DNA from: JBBQXK01 sp038209775
GTDB lineage: Bacteria; Pseudomonadota; Alphaproteobacteria; Rhodobacterales; Rhodobacteraceae
Length of the DNA: 64,000 bases
Reading direction: 5' to 3'
Assembly (NCBI GenBank): GCA_038209775.1
Contig: JBBQXK010000007.1
Span: 59,682-123,681, forward strand
Below, piece after piece: positions 1 through 8,610 of the stretch. Within the stretch, counting starts at the first letter, position 1. Every line of letters starts with the position of its first letter. Under the pieces are notes generated by a model. The model worked only from the letters and a program-made list of their open reading frames with translations. It searched no databases and had not been told where the DNA came from. The translations under genes and the position numbers were made by a program.

Positions 1-2
1 GT

Positions 3-791
3 GTGAACGCCCTGATCATCAACGCCTGGGACAAGGATGCCATCGGGCCTGCGATCGACAAGGCCGCAGCCGAAGGCATTCCGGTCGTGGGCTACGACCG
101 CCTGATCGAAGACAACCGCACCTTCTATCTGACGTTCGACAACGTCGGTGTGGGCCGGATCATCGCCGAAGAAGTGTCGAAAGCTGTCCCCAAGGGCAAC
201 TATGCGATCATCAAGGGTGACCCGGGCGACCCGAACGCAGGCTTCCTGCTGCAGGGCATGATGTCGGTGATCCAGGCTGCGGTTGATTCGGGCGACATCA
301 AGATCGTCGGCGAATCCTTCTCGGACGGCTGGAAGCCCGAGAATGCCCAGAAGAACATGGAGCAGATCCTGACGGCCACCAACAACGGCGTCGACGCTGT
401 CATGTCGCAGAACGACGGCATGGCGGGCGGTGTCGTGGCGGCGCTGTCGGCACAGGGTCTGGTGATCCCGGTCGGTGGCCAGGACGGCGATCTGGCGGCC
501 ATCAACCGCGTGGCGCGCGGCAGCCAGACCGTTTCGGTCTGGAAGAACGCGACCGACCTTGGCAAGGCCGCCGGCGAAATCGCCTCGGCTCTGGCTGAAG
601 GCACGTCCTTGGACGCCATCGCTGGTGCTGCCAAGTTCTCGGGCGGCGAGAAGGGCATCGAGATGAACGCCATCCTGCTCAACCCGACGCCGCTGACCAA
701 AGACAACCTGAACGTCGCAATCGACGCGGGCCACATCTCGAAAGAGCAGGCTTGCGAAGGTGCCATGGCAGGCGTCAAGGGCTGCGAATAA
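3..791 (+). CDS. xylF: D-xylose ABC transporter substrate-binding protein XylF (5'-truncated by window edge)
   Basis: Periplasmic binding protein that captures D-xylose for the XylGH importer. The visible 262 residues are the C-terminal three quarters of a type I periplasmic sugar-binding fold, with recognisable blocks such as GYDRLI, KGDPGDPNA, SQNDGMAGG and VGGQDGD. Family members are about 330-345 residues with a signal peptide, so roughly 80 N-terminal residues lie before the window; the in-frame GTG at the left edge is not the real start. It is followed by a strong terminator and then xylH, xylG, xylB and xylA on the same strand, which fixes the substrate as xylose. Identification is firm; only the N-terminus is unseen. 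Confidence 0.93.
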   Translation: MNALIINAWDKDAIGPAIDKAAAEGIPVVGYDRLIEDNRTFYLTFDNVGVGRIIAEEVSKAVPKGNYAIIKGDPGDPNAGFLLQGMMSVIQAAVDSGDIKIVGESFSDGWKPENAQKNMEQILTATNNGVDAVMSQNDGMAGGVVAALSAQGLVIPVGGQDGDLAAINRVARGSQTVSVWKNATDLGKAAGEIASALAEGTSLDAIAGAAKFSGGEKGIEMNAILLNPTPLTKDNLNVAIDAGHISKEQACEGAMAGVKGCE

Positions 792-803
792 GCGCAACCG
801 AAC

Positions 804-836
804 GGGGTGCCGGCCACACGGCCGGCACCCCTTTTT
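804..836 (+). terminator. Rho-independent terminator between xylF and xylH
   Basis: A perfect 12-bp stem (GGGGTGCCGGCC at 804-815 and its complement at 820-831) with a 4-nt ACAC loop is followed by TTTTT at 832-836. It starts 13 nt after the xylF stop. In binding-protein-dependent transporters such a hairpin usually lets the binding protein accumulate well above the membrane components, by partial termination and by protecting the upstream mRNA. That role is inferred from position. Confidence 0.9.
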
Positions 837-961
837 CGCATTGAGCGGTCCGGCGACCCGGTCTGTCGCCATCAGAACAAGTCCCCCGGATAGCCCCGCA
901 GGTGCCGGGCCTGTGCGCAGGCCGCGCCACCGGGCCAGTCCCTTGCCGCAAAGGGCGCGAC

Positions 962-2281
962 ATGAGCGACACCACAAGGCCAACCACTCCGGCAGACCAT
1001 GGCGGCGGCCCGATCAGCCGTTTCATGAGTGCGACCGAAATCGACCCCCGTCTTCTGGGCATGGTGGGCGCGCTGGCGCTGATCTGGGTCGGCTTTCATC
1101 TCTACGGGCTTGTGTTTCTGGGCGAAGGGAACTTCCTGACCCCGCGCAACCTGTGGAACCTGTCGGTCCAAAGCTCGATGATCGGGATCATGGCGACGGG
1201 CATGGTGCTCATCATCATCACCCGCCACATTGATCTGTCGGTAGGCTCGATGGTCGGGGTGACCGCGATGGTCATGGGCCTGTTGCAAGTCAATTTCCTG
1301 CCGCAATATCTTGGCCTTGGCAGTCCGGTAATCTGGATCATCACCGCCATCGTCGGCATCGCGGCCGGTACGCTGATCGGCTTGCTGAACGGCTATCTGA
1401 CGGCCTACCGTGATATTCCATCCTTCATCGTCACGCTGGGCGGTCTGCTGATCTGGCGCAGTGCGGCCTTCCTTGCCGCAGGCGGCAGGACGATTTCGCC
1501 GGTGGACCCGACATTCGCGCTGCTGGGTGGCGGGCCTTATGGCGCTGTGGGGGCAACGGGCAGCTGGATCGTCGGACTGCTCGGCTGTGCCGGTATCCTG
1601 TATCTGGTCGTCTCAGGGCGGGCCAAACGGAAAAAACACGATTTCCCCGTCCGCCCGATGTGGGCCGAGACGTTCATGGCCGCCCTCGGCTGTGGTCTGG
1701 TGATCGGCGCTGTTCTGGTGGTCAATGCCTATCCCTGGCCCATCGGCATCGTCCGCGACTATGTCAAGGCCAACGGCATCACCACGCCGCCTGAAGAGCT
1801 GTTTATCAGCCACGGCTTTGCCTATCCGGTGCTTATCCTTCTTGCCGTGGGCATCGGCATGACCATCCTGATGACCCGCACCCGCTTTGGCCGCTATGTG
1901 TTCGCCATCGGTGGCAACCCCGAGGCTGCGGCCCTCGCGGGCATCAACACCCGGGCGATGACGGTCAAGATCTTTGCGCTGATGGGCGCGCTGGCGGGGC
2001 TGGCGGCCGTCATCTCGTCGGCGCGTCTGAACTCTGCTACCAATGCGCTGGGCGTGGGGGACGAACTTTTCGTCATCGCAGCCGCCGTCATTGGCGGCAC
2101 CTCGCTGGCCGGGGGCGTCGGCACGATCTATGGCGCGGTCCTTGGTGCGCTGGTGATGAAAAGCCTGCAGACCGGCATGGTGCTGATCGGCTTTGACACC
2201 GCCGTGCAGAACATGGTCGTCGGTGCCGTTCTGGTTCTGGCCGTCTGGCTGGACAACACCTATCGCAAACGCGTCAAGTAA
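962..2281 (+). CDS. xylH: D-xylose ABC transporter permease XylH
   Basis: Inner-membrane permease of the xylose importer, 439 residues, strongly hydrophobic with about ten predicted membrane spans of the AraH/RbsC/XylH type. Recognisable blocks include TRHIDLSVGS near residue 95 and GGNPEAAALAGI in the C-terminal third, the latter being the family loop that contacts the ATPase. I prefer the ATG at 962 to the longer frame from 902: the extra 20 residues are Arg/Pro-rich and lie in the leader after the terminator. It is somewhat longer than E. coli XylH (about 390) because of a basic cytoplasmic loop (GRAKRKKHDF). It is transcribed with xylG 14 nt downstream. Confidence 0.92.
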   Translation: MSDTTRPTTPADHGGGPISRFMSATEIDPRLLGMVGALALIWVGFHLYGLVFLGEGNFLTPRNLWNLSVQSSMIGIMATGMVLIIITRHIDLSVGSMVGVTAMVMGLLQVNFLPQYLGLGSPVIWIITAIVGIAAGTLIGLLNGYLTAYRDIPSFIVTLGGLLIWRSAAFLAAGGRTISPVDPTFALLGGGPYGAVGATGSWIVGLLGCAGILYLVVSGRAKRKKHDFPVRPMWAETFMAALGCGLVIGAVLVVNAYPWPIGIVRDYVKANGITTPPEELFISHGFAYPVLILLAVGIGMTILMTRTRFGRYVFAIGGNPEAAALAGINTRAMTVKIFALMGALAGLAAVISSARLNSATNALGVGDELFVIAAAVIGGTSLAGGVGTIYGAVLGALVMKSLQTGMVLIGFDTAVQNMVVGAVLVLAVWLDNTYRKRVK

Positions 2282-2295
2282 GGAGGGCAACAGCC

Positions 2296-3057
2296 ATGAA
2301 CACCCAACGCGGCACCCCCCTGGTCGAATTGCGCGACATCTCGATCGCATTCGGCGGCATCAGGGCCGTCGATCACGTCACAGTCGATCTGTACCCCGGT
2401 GAAGTTGTGGGCCTTCTGGGCCACAATGGTGCAGGCAAATCGACGCTGATCAAATGCCTGTCCGGCGCCTATCAAAAGGACAGCGGCCAGATCCTCATCA
2501 ACGGGCAAGAGGTGGAAATCACCAACCCCCGCGACGCCCGCGCCCAGAACATCGAAACGATCTATCAGACGCTGGCGCTGGCCGACAATCTGGATGCGGC
2601 GTCGAACCTGTTCCTCGGGCGCGAACTGGTATCGCCGATGGGTTTCGTGGACGAGGCCCGGATGGAGGCCGAAACCCGCAAGATCATGAAGCGGCTGAAC
2701 CCCAACTTCCGCAAGTTCAACGTGCCCGTCAGCGCGTTGTCGGGTGGACAGCGGCAATCGGTGGCCATCGCGCGGGCGGTCTATTTCAACGCCAAGATCC
2801 TCATCATGGACGAACCGACCGCCGCCCTTGGCCCGCAGGAAACCCAGATGGTCGCCGAACTGATCAAGGAGTTGAAGGCGACCGGCCTCGGCATCTTCCT
2901 GATCGAACATGACGTCCACGCGGTGATGAAACTCTGCGACCGCGCGGTGGTGATGAAAAACGGCGAGCGTGTGGGCTGCGTGAACGTGAACGAAGTCACT
3001 GACGAGGATATTCTGGGCATGATCATCCTCGGTAAAAAGCCGCCGCAGGCCTATTGA
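2296..3057 (+). CDS. xylG: D-xylose ABC transporter ATP-binding protein XylG (single ABC domain)
   Basis: Energises xylose import. All ABC motifs are present once in 253 residues: Walker A GHNGAGKST, signature LSGGQRQ, Walker B ILIMDEPTAALG and the switch histidine in LIEHDVH. A clear Shine-Dalgarno (AAGGAGGG, about 2280-2287) precedes the ATG. E. coli XylG has two fused ABC domains (about 510 residues); this one has a single domain and would have to work as a homodimer, like FrcA-type sugar ATPases of alphaproteobacteria. The stop codon overlaps the xylB start (TGATG). Confidence 0.92.
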   Translation: MNTQRGTPLVELRDISIAFGGIRAVDHVTVDLYPGEVVGLLGHNGAGKSTLIKCLSGAYQKDSGQILINGQEVEITNPRDARAQNIETIYQTLALADNLDAASNLFLGRELVSPMGFVDEARMEAETRKIMKRLNPNFRKFNVPVSALSGGQRQSVAIARAVYFNAKILIMDEPTAALGPQETQMVAELIKELKATGLGIFLIEHDVHAVMKLCDRAVVMKNGERVGCVNVNEVTDEDILGMIILGKKPPQAY

Positions 3058-4493
3058 TGTACCTCGGGCTGGACCTCGGCACCTCCGGCCTCAAGGGGGT
3101 GCTGATCGACGACGCGCAGGCGGTGCTGGCCGAGGCGACCGCCCCCCTGACCGTGCAGCGCCCGCATGACGGCTGGTCAGAGCAATCACCCGCCGACTGG
3201 ATCGCGGCGGCAGAGGCGGTGATGGATGCGCTGTCGGTGCATGGCCTTGGTGCCGTGCGCGGCATCGGCCTGTCGGGCCATATGCACGGCGCCACCCTTC
3301 TGGACGCCGCAGATGAAGTGATCCGCCCCTGTATCCTGTGGAACGACACCCGCAGTCATGAAGAAGCCGCCGAACTGGACGATGATCCGATGTTCCGCCG
3401 CGTCACCGGCAACATCGTGTTCCCCGGCTTTACCGCACCGAAACTGATGTGGGTGCAGCGCCATGAACCCCGCCTGCGCGAACGGGTGGCGATGGTGCTG
3501 TTGCCCAAGGATTACCTGCGTCTGTGGCTTACGGGCGAACATGTGGCCGAGATGTCGGATGCCGCTGGTACAAGCTGGCTGGATACGGGCGCGCGCGACT
3601 GGTCGGATGATCTTCTGTCCCACACCGGCCTTGCCCGCAACAACATGCCAAGACTGGTCGAGGGGTCTGCGGTGTCGGGCACCCTTCGCAGCGGTCTGGC
3701 CGCTCGCTGGGGTCTGCCGGCGGGTGTGGTGGTGGCGGGCGGGGGCGGCGACAACGCGGCGTCTGGTGTGGGCGTGGGGGTGGTCAAGGCCGGCGATGCA
3801 TTTGTCTCGCTGGGCACCTCGGGCGTCCTTTTCGCCGCCAACGACGGCTATCAGCCCGACCCTGCCACCGCCGTCCACACCTTTTGCCACGCGCTGCCCG
3901 GCACCTGGCACCAGATGGGCGTGATCCTTGCCGCCACCGATGCGCTGAACTGGTATGCGGGGCTGGTGGGGCAGGGGGCGGCGGACCTTACGGGCAATCT
4001 GGGTGCATTGCAGGCCCCGGGCCGCACCCTGTTCCTGCCCTATCTTGGCGGCGAACGCACGCCCCTGAACTCGGCCTCGGTCAGGGGCGCGTTCATCGGG
4101 CTGGAACATGCCACCGACCGCGTGGCGGCCACCCGCGCCGTGCTGGAAGGCGTCACCTTCGCCATCCGCGACTGCCGCGATGCCCTTGCCGCCACCGGCA
4201 CCCGGATCACCCGGCTTTTGGCCGTGGGCGGCGGTTCGCGGTCTGACTACTGGCTGCGCGCCATCGCCACGGCACTGGATTGCCCGGTGCAGGTTCCGGT
4301 AGCGGGCGATTTCGGCGGCGCCTTCGGTGCCGCCCGTCTGGCCATCATGGCCGCCACAGGTGCGGGTGCCGAGATTGCCACCCTGCCCCCAATTCAGCGC
4401 AGCGTCGATCCTGACACTGCCCTTGTCCCGGCGTTCGACGCCGCCCATGCGCGCCACATCACGGCCCGCGATGCCATCAAAGGACTGACATGA
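3057..4493 (+). CDS. xylB: Xylulokinase
   Basis: Phosphorylates D-xylulose to xylulose 5-phosphate, the second step of xylose catabolism. It is a 478-residue FGGY-family kinase: N-terminal phosphate-binding block GLDLGTSGLKG, GLSGHMHG and LWNDTRS in the sugar-binding half, LLPKDYLRLWLTG, and the C-terminal ATP-site blocks GGGGDNAASGVGVG and AVGGGSRSDYW. I chose ATG 3057, whose A is the last base of the xylG stop (TGATG), over a TTG three bases earlier. The gene overlaps xylA by four bases (ATGA), so the pair is translationally coupled. Confidence 0.95.
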   Translation: MYLGLDLGTSGLKGVLIDDAQAVLAEATAPLTVQRPHDGWSEQSPADWIAAAEAVMDALSVHGLGAVRGIGLSGHMHGATLLDAADEVIRPCILWNDTRSHEEAAELDDDPMFRRVTGNIVFPGFTAPKLMWVQRHEPRLRERVAMVLLPKDYLRLWLTGEHVAEMSDAAGTSWLDTGARDWSDDLLSHTGLARNNMPRLVEGSAVSGTLRSGLAARWGLPAGVVVAGGGGDNAASGVGVGVVKAGDAFVSLGTSGVLFAANDGYQPDPATAVHTFCHALPGTWHQMGVILAATDALNWYAGLVGQGAADLTGNLGALQAPGRTLFLPYLGGERTPLNSASVRGAFIGLEHATDRVAATRAVLEGVTFAIRDCRDALAATGTRITRLLAVGGGSRSDYWLRAIATALDCPVQVPVAGDFGGAFGAARLAIMAATGAGAEIATLPPIQRSVDPDTALVPAFDAAHARHITARDAIKGLT

Positions 4494-5791
4494 CAGACTT
4501 TTTCAAGGGCATCGCCCCCATCCGCTTTGAAGGCGAAAGCAGCACCAACGAATTTGCCTTCCGCCACTACAACCCTGACGAAATGCTGCTGGGCAAACGG
4601 ATGGAGGATCACCTGCGCTTTGCCGTGGCCTACTGGCACAGCTTTGCCTGGCCTGGTGGCGACCCCTTTGGCGGCCAGACATTCGACCGCCCGTGGTTTG
4701 GCGACACCATGGACCTTGCCCGGATGAAGGCCGATGTGGCCTTCGAGATGTTCGATATCCTCGGTCAGCCCTACTATGCGTTCCACGACGCCGATGCCCG
4801 GCCCGAAGGGGCCACCTTTGCCGAAAGCCTCGCCAACCTTAACGCGATCACCGACTACCTTGAGGCCAAGCAGGCGACCCACAAGGCGAAACTGCTCTGG
4901 GGCACCGCCAACATGTTCAGCCACAAACGCTGGATGTCGGGTGCCGCCACCAACCCTGACCCCGACGTCTATGCCTATGCCGCAGCCACGGTGAAATCCT
5001 GTCTGGACGCCACGCACCGGCTGGGCGGTGCGAACTATGTGCTCTGGGGCGGGCGCGAGGGGTATGAGACGCTGCTGAATACCGACCTGAAACGCGAACG
5101 CGCGCAGGCCGGGCGGTTCCTGACGCAAGTGGTGGACTACGCGGCAAAGATCGGCTTCAAGGGCGCCATCCTGATCGAGCCGAAACCGCAGGAGCCGTCG
5201 AAGCACCAGTACGACTATGACGTGGCCACGGTCTACGGGTTCCTCAAGGATTTCGGGCTTGAGGGCACGGTCAAGGTCAACATCGAACAGGGCCACGCCA
5301 TTCTGGCCGGCCATTCGTTCGAACACGAGATTGCGCTGGCCTCGGCCCTTGGCATCTTCGGGTCCATCGACATGAACCGGAACGATTACCAGTCCGGCTG
5401 GGACACCGACCAGTTCCCTAACAACCATGCGGAAAAGGCACTGGCGTTCTACGAGATCCTGCGCGCGGGCGGCTATACCACCGGTGGCACCAATTTCGAC
5501 GCCAAGGTGCGGCGGCAAAGCCTTGATCCCGCCGACCTGATCCTTGCCCATGTCGGCGGCATGGACACCTGCGCCCGCGCGCTGAAATCCGCCGCCGCGA
5601 TGATGGCCGATGGCGGCATGGAAGCGGCCCGCGACGCCCGCTATGGCGGTTGGGACGGGGCCGCCGGCAAGGCGCTTTTGTCGGGGTCGCTGGAGGATGC
5701 GGCGGGGCGGGTTCTGGCCGAGGGGATCAACCCCCAGCCCCGGTCGGGGCGGCAGGAGCGGCTGGAGAATCTGGTGAACCGCTTCGTCTGA
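4490..5791 (+). CDS. xylA: Xylose isomerase (class II)
   Basis: Converts D-xylose to D-xylulose in the cytoplasm. At 433 residues it matches the class II length (about 435-440). Hallmark metal/substrate blocks are LWGGREGYE, ILIEPKPQEP, NIEQGHAILAGH and DMNRNDYQSGWDTDQFP. The ATGA overlap with xylB places it last in the xyl operon. Beyond the stop come a GC-rich palindrome and a Rhodobacterales-type intergenic motif rather than another gene in this direction. No xylR-type regulator is visible in the window; it may lie upstream of the left edge. Confidence 0.96.
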   Translation: MTDFFKGIAPIRFEGESSTNEFAFRHYNPDEMLLGKRMEDHLRFAVAYWHSFAWPGGDPFGGQTFDRPWFGDTMDLARMKADVAFEMFDILGQPYYAFHDADARPEGATFAESLANLNAITDYLEAKQATHKAKLLWGTANMFSHKRWMSGAATNPDPDVYAYAAATVKSCLDATHRLGGANYVLWGGREGYETLLNTDLKRERAQAGRFLTQVVDYAAKIGFKGAILIEPKPQEPSKHQYDYDVATVYGFLKDFGLEGTVKVNIEQGHAILAGHSFEHEIALASALGIFGSIDMNRNDYQSGWDTDQFPNNHAEKALAFYEILRAGGYTTGGTNFDAKVRRQSLDPADLILAHVGGMDTCARALKSAAAMMADGGMEAARDARYGGWDGAAGKALLSGSLEDAAGRVLAEGINPQPRSGRQERLENLVNRFV

Positions 5792-5801
5792 TGGGGCAGG
5801 A

Positions 5802-5848
5802 GCGGGGGCCAGCCCCCGCACCCCCGGGATATTTGGGCAAAGATGAAA
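5802..5848 (+). repeat. Intergenic palindrome + GGATATTT element, copy A
   Basis: Just after the xylA stop an 8-bp perfect stem (GCGGGGGC 5802-5809 / GCCCCCGC 5812-5819) is followed by an ACCCCCGGGATATTTGGGCA block and then AAGATGAAA. A second copy with the same architecture lies at 14486-14547 on the other strand, again directly beyond a stop codon. From memory, similar stop-proximal elements are common in Rhodobacteraceae genomes. It may act as a 3'-end processing or termination element; there is no T-run. Confidence 0.6.
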
Positions 5849-7117
5849 TCAGGGGAGAAGATCAGCCAGGACCAGTGCCATCACCTGCGCGCTGTCGATC
5901 ATGTCGCTGATCCCCACCCATTCATCGGGCTGGTGCGCCAGATGCAAAAGGCCCGGCCCATACGCGATACAGTTCGACAGCTTGCCGATCCGGTCGATAT
6001 GTTTCTGGTCGTAAGTCCCCGGCGAAGCGACATATTCCGGCTGCCGCGCCAGCACCCGCCGGATCGCAGCGGCGGTTGACCGGACCACCGGCGCATCATG
6101 GTCGGTCATCACCGGTGCCACCTCGAACAGGTCGCGCATCGTATAGGCGAACCCAGGCCGCCGCGCCGCCACGCGGTCCAGCACGCCGCGCATTTCCGCC
6201 TTCACCGCCTCGGCAGATTCCTCGATCAGGAACCGCCGGTCGATCACGATGCGGCAGCGGTCGGCGACACAAGGCGCGGGCAGGCTGGTATCACCCGGTT
6301 CCGGCTCTGCCTGACCGCCATGGATCGAATTGATGTTCAGCGTCGACGAGCGCGCCCCCTCGGGCACCACCGGCATCGCCGTCACCCGCCCGGCAAGCAC
6401 CGGATACAGCCCGGTCTCGATCTCATCCAGCAATGCCCCCATGTGCCGGATCGCAGAATCACCAAGGAACGGCATCGACCCGTGTGCGATACGCCCCTTC
6501 GTTTCGATCTCGGCCCACCAGACGCCGCGGTGACCCAGACAGATGCGGTCCTTGTGCAGGGGTTCGGGGATGATGACATGATCCACCCTTCCGGGCGCAA
6601 AATACCCATGCGCGGCAAGGTACGCCACGCCGCCATAGCCGCCCGATTCCTCATCCGCCGTCGCACTGATCTCGACCGCGCCCTGGTGCCCCGGATAAAC
6701 CGCGCGGAACGCCTCGGCGGCAATGATGCTGGCGGCAAGGCCGCCCTTCATGTCGCAAGCCCCGCGCCCATAGATGCGGTCGCCCTCGACCGCCCCGCCA
6801 AACGGGTCGCGGGTCCAGCCGTGGCCGACCTCGACCACATCGGTATGGCTGTTGAAATGCACGCAAGGCCCCGGGCCCCCCGCCCGCGCCACAAGGTTCC
6901 AGCGGGGATATCGGTCGCTGTCGCCCGGGGCCCCGATGGCGCGGACATAGTCGATCTCGAACCCCTGCGGTTCCAGCCAGCCCGCCAGAAACTCGCACAC
7001 CTCCCGGTACAGCGCACCCGGCGGGTTCAGCGTGGGCATACGGATCAGGGCCTGCGTCAGCGCCACCAGCCGGTCGCGCCGCGACATGATCTCATCGTGC
7101 AGGCGGGTATCGTCCAT
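5849..7117 (-). CDS. M20-family deacylase (ArgE/DapE-type)
   Basis: Predicted zinc aminoacylase or deacylase of peptidase family M20 (422 residues with the start at 7117). Metal and catalytic motifs are visible: FNSHTDVVEVGHGW, GRGACDMKGG with the bridging Asp, ATADEESGGYGG with the catalytic Glu, and a late CIAYGPG/HQPDEWV block. The frame runs 30 residues further upstream, but that part is Arg/Pro-rich and unlike the family; MDDTRLHDEI is the natural start. The substrate cannot be told: acetylornithine, succinyl-diaminopimelate or an N-acyl amino acid are all possible. It converges on xylA and diverges from the 7248 gene. Confidence 0.82.
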   Translation of the reverse strand: MDDTRLHDEIMSRRDRLVALTQALIRMPTLNPPGALYREVCEFLAGWLEPQGFEIDYVRAIGAPGDSDRYPRWNLVARAGGPGPCVHFNSHTDVVEVGHGWTRDPFGGAVEGDRIYGRGACDMKGGLAASIIAAEAFRAVYPGHQGAVEISATADEESGGYGGVAYLAAHGYFAPGRVDHVIIPEPLHKDRICLGHRGVWWAEIETKGRIAHGSMPFLGDSAIRHMGALLDEIETGLYPVLAGRVTAMPVVPEGARSSTLNINSIHGGQAEPEPGDTSLPAPCVADRCRIVIDRRFLIEESAEAVKAEMRGVLDRVAARRPGFAYTMRDLFEVAPVMTDHDAPVVRSTAAAIRRVLARQPEYVASPGTYDQKHIDRIGKLSNCIAYGPGLLHLAHQPDEWVGISDMIDSAQVMALVLADLLP

Positions 7118-7247
7118 GGCGCATCCTGCCCGGCGACCTCTGCCCTGACAACGTGTCTTCGGGTGACGGGGGCGTTTTTGGATGACGGGGGGGATGAAAT
7201 TTGCCAATACTTCCGCCGAGTGAATTTATGACCGACAGGAGGGCGCG

Positions 7248-8321
7248 ATGGCCGATTTCGACAGCATGATCCAGAAAAGCCAGGCACAGGTGGGCGAAGC
7301 TCAGGCGAAAATCTCTGCCGTCACCAGCCGGATCGAGATCGCCCGCGCCAAGATCGCCGCAGGCGAGGCCGCCATTGACGTGGAAAACGCCACGCTTGAG
7401 GATGTCAGCAAGCATACCGACCTGATGAATTCCAACATCGCCGAGCTTATCATGGGGCTGGACGATGTGACGGCCGGGTTCTCGCGCGACTTCGACGAGA
7501 TGCGCTCGAAAACGGGGATGGAATCGTTCATCGGCATCTTTTCGACCGGCAAATCCGAATCGATGCGCCAGGAACGCCTGCGCGGGGCATCCATCGACGA
7601 CAAGCTGCAGGATCTGATCGCCAAGTCGGACGTGATCGTGAAACTGCTGCAAGGCCAGCTTGATCTCTTGAACGGCCAGAAAACCACGGTCGAGGCGAAT
7701 CTGTCGGCCACCCTCACGGAACGCGAGGAAACTGTGGGCGCGTTGGAGGCTGTACGGGCCGAAGTTGCGGCGATGGACCCCACCATCATCGAGTTGGAGA
7801 CCAGGATCAGCGTCGAGATGGACGCCGCCGCCCGCACAAGGCTGGAAACGCAACTGGCCGAACTCAATGCCAAGCACAACGCATTGGTGCAGGACGAACA
7901 GGTCAAGATCGCCAAGTCGCAGACGCTGGAACGCTACATCGAAACGGGCAAGACCTGGGTCGACAGCCTGCAAAACCAGGCCGCCACGCAGATGGTGCTT
8001 ATCAACAAGCTGCAGACGGATACCAAACAGCGCGTGGTCCTCTATGACGCCCTGATCGCGTCACTGAAAACCGCACAGCAGCAGGACGTGGCCCACCGCA
8101 TCAACGAAATCGGCGTCAAGACGGATGAAGAGGCGCAGGCCGCCATGGCCGCCATCGGCACCGCCACGAACGACCGCATGGCCGACATGCTGGAGAAACA
8201 CGAAGACCACATGGTTTTCGCCCGCAAGGTGCTGGAGGCCAAGGCCAAGGCGGACGAACGCTTTGCCCGCCGCTTTGCTGCGATTGTCGAGAAGCACGAC
8301 AAGAATGAATATGGGGAATAG
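7248..8321 (+). CDS. Coiled-coil protein, faintly TelA-like, first gene of an unknown AAA+ locus
   Basis: A 357-residue soluble protein that is nearly all helix, with long heptad-rich stretches (about residues 1-60, 120-250 and 290-345) and few aromatics. Overall layout, including a conserved-looking block around KTWVDSLQNQAATQMVLINKLQ, recalls the TelA/KlaA 'toxic anion resistance' family, but I see no decisive signature and would not name it so. A strong Shine-Dalgarno (AGGAGGG, 7237-7243) fixes the ATG at 7248. It leads a run of eight same-strand genes with gaps of 17 nt or less, including a P-loop ATPase. A scaffold or adaptor for that ATPase is a reasonable guess only. Confidence 0.6.
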   Translation: MADFDSMIQKSQAQVGEAQAKISAVTSRIEIARAKIAAGEAAIDVENATLEDVSKHTDLMNSNIAELIMGLDDVTAGFSRDFDEMRSKTGMESFIGIFSTGKSESMRQERLRGASIDDKLQDLIAKSDVIVKLLQGQLDLLNGQKTTVEANLSATLTEREETVGALEAVRAEVAAMDPTIIELETRISVEMDAAARTRLETQLAELNAKHNALVQDEQVKIAKSQTLERYIETGKTWVDSLQNQAATQMVLINKLQTDTKQRVVLYDALIASLKTAQQQDVAHRINEIGVKTDEEAQAAMAAIGTATNDRMADMLEKHEDHMVFARKVLEAKAKADERFARRFAAIVEKHDKNEYGE

Positions 8322-8324
8322 GCC

Positions 8325-8594
8325 ATGCGCGAGTTGCGGGACGGCTTGGCAGTCTTGCTGACCTGCCTCCTGGTCTTCCTGACCAGTCTATGGTTTGCGG
8401 ATTTTCTGCTTTCCGTTGACAGCGACGCTGCGCACGTTGCAGCGGGTATCGTGGCGATCCTGGGGATGGGTGTGCCGGGGCTGTTCGGGTTACCGGCGCT
8501 CTTGCTGATTGCAGGGGGGCTGGGCAGACTTGTCTGGCAGGGTGGCAAGTCCTGTCAGATGCTTGTCGCGCGCCTCTGCCTGCACACCCGTTGA
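8325..8594 (+). CDS. Small two-TM membrane protein
   Basis: 89 residues, two hydrophobic spans (about 8-29 and 38-66, Leu/Val/Gly-rich) with a short basic tail. It starts three bases after the stop of the coiled-coil gene and is followed 16 nt later by the 373-residue gene, so it is almost certainly co-transcribed. No recognised family. It may anchor the neighbouring soluble proteins at the membrane (inference from context). Confidence 0.55.
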   Translation: MRELRDGLAVLLTCLLVFLTSLWFADFLLSVDSDAAHVAAGIVAILGMGVPGLFGLPALLLIAGGLGRLVWQGGKSCQMLVARLCLHTR

Positions 8595-8610
8595 AACCCG
8601 AGCGACAGCG

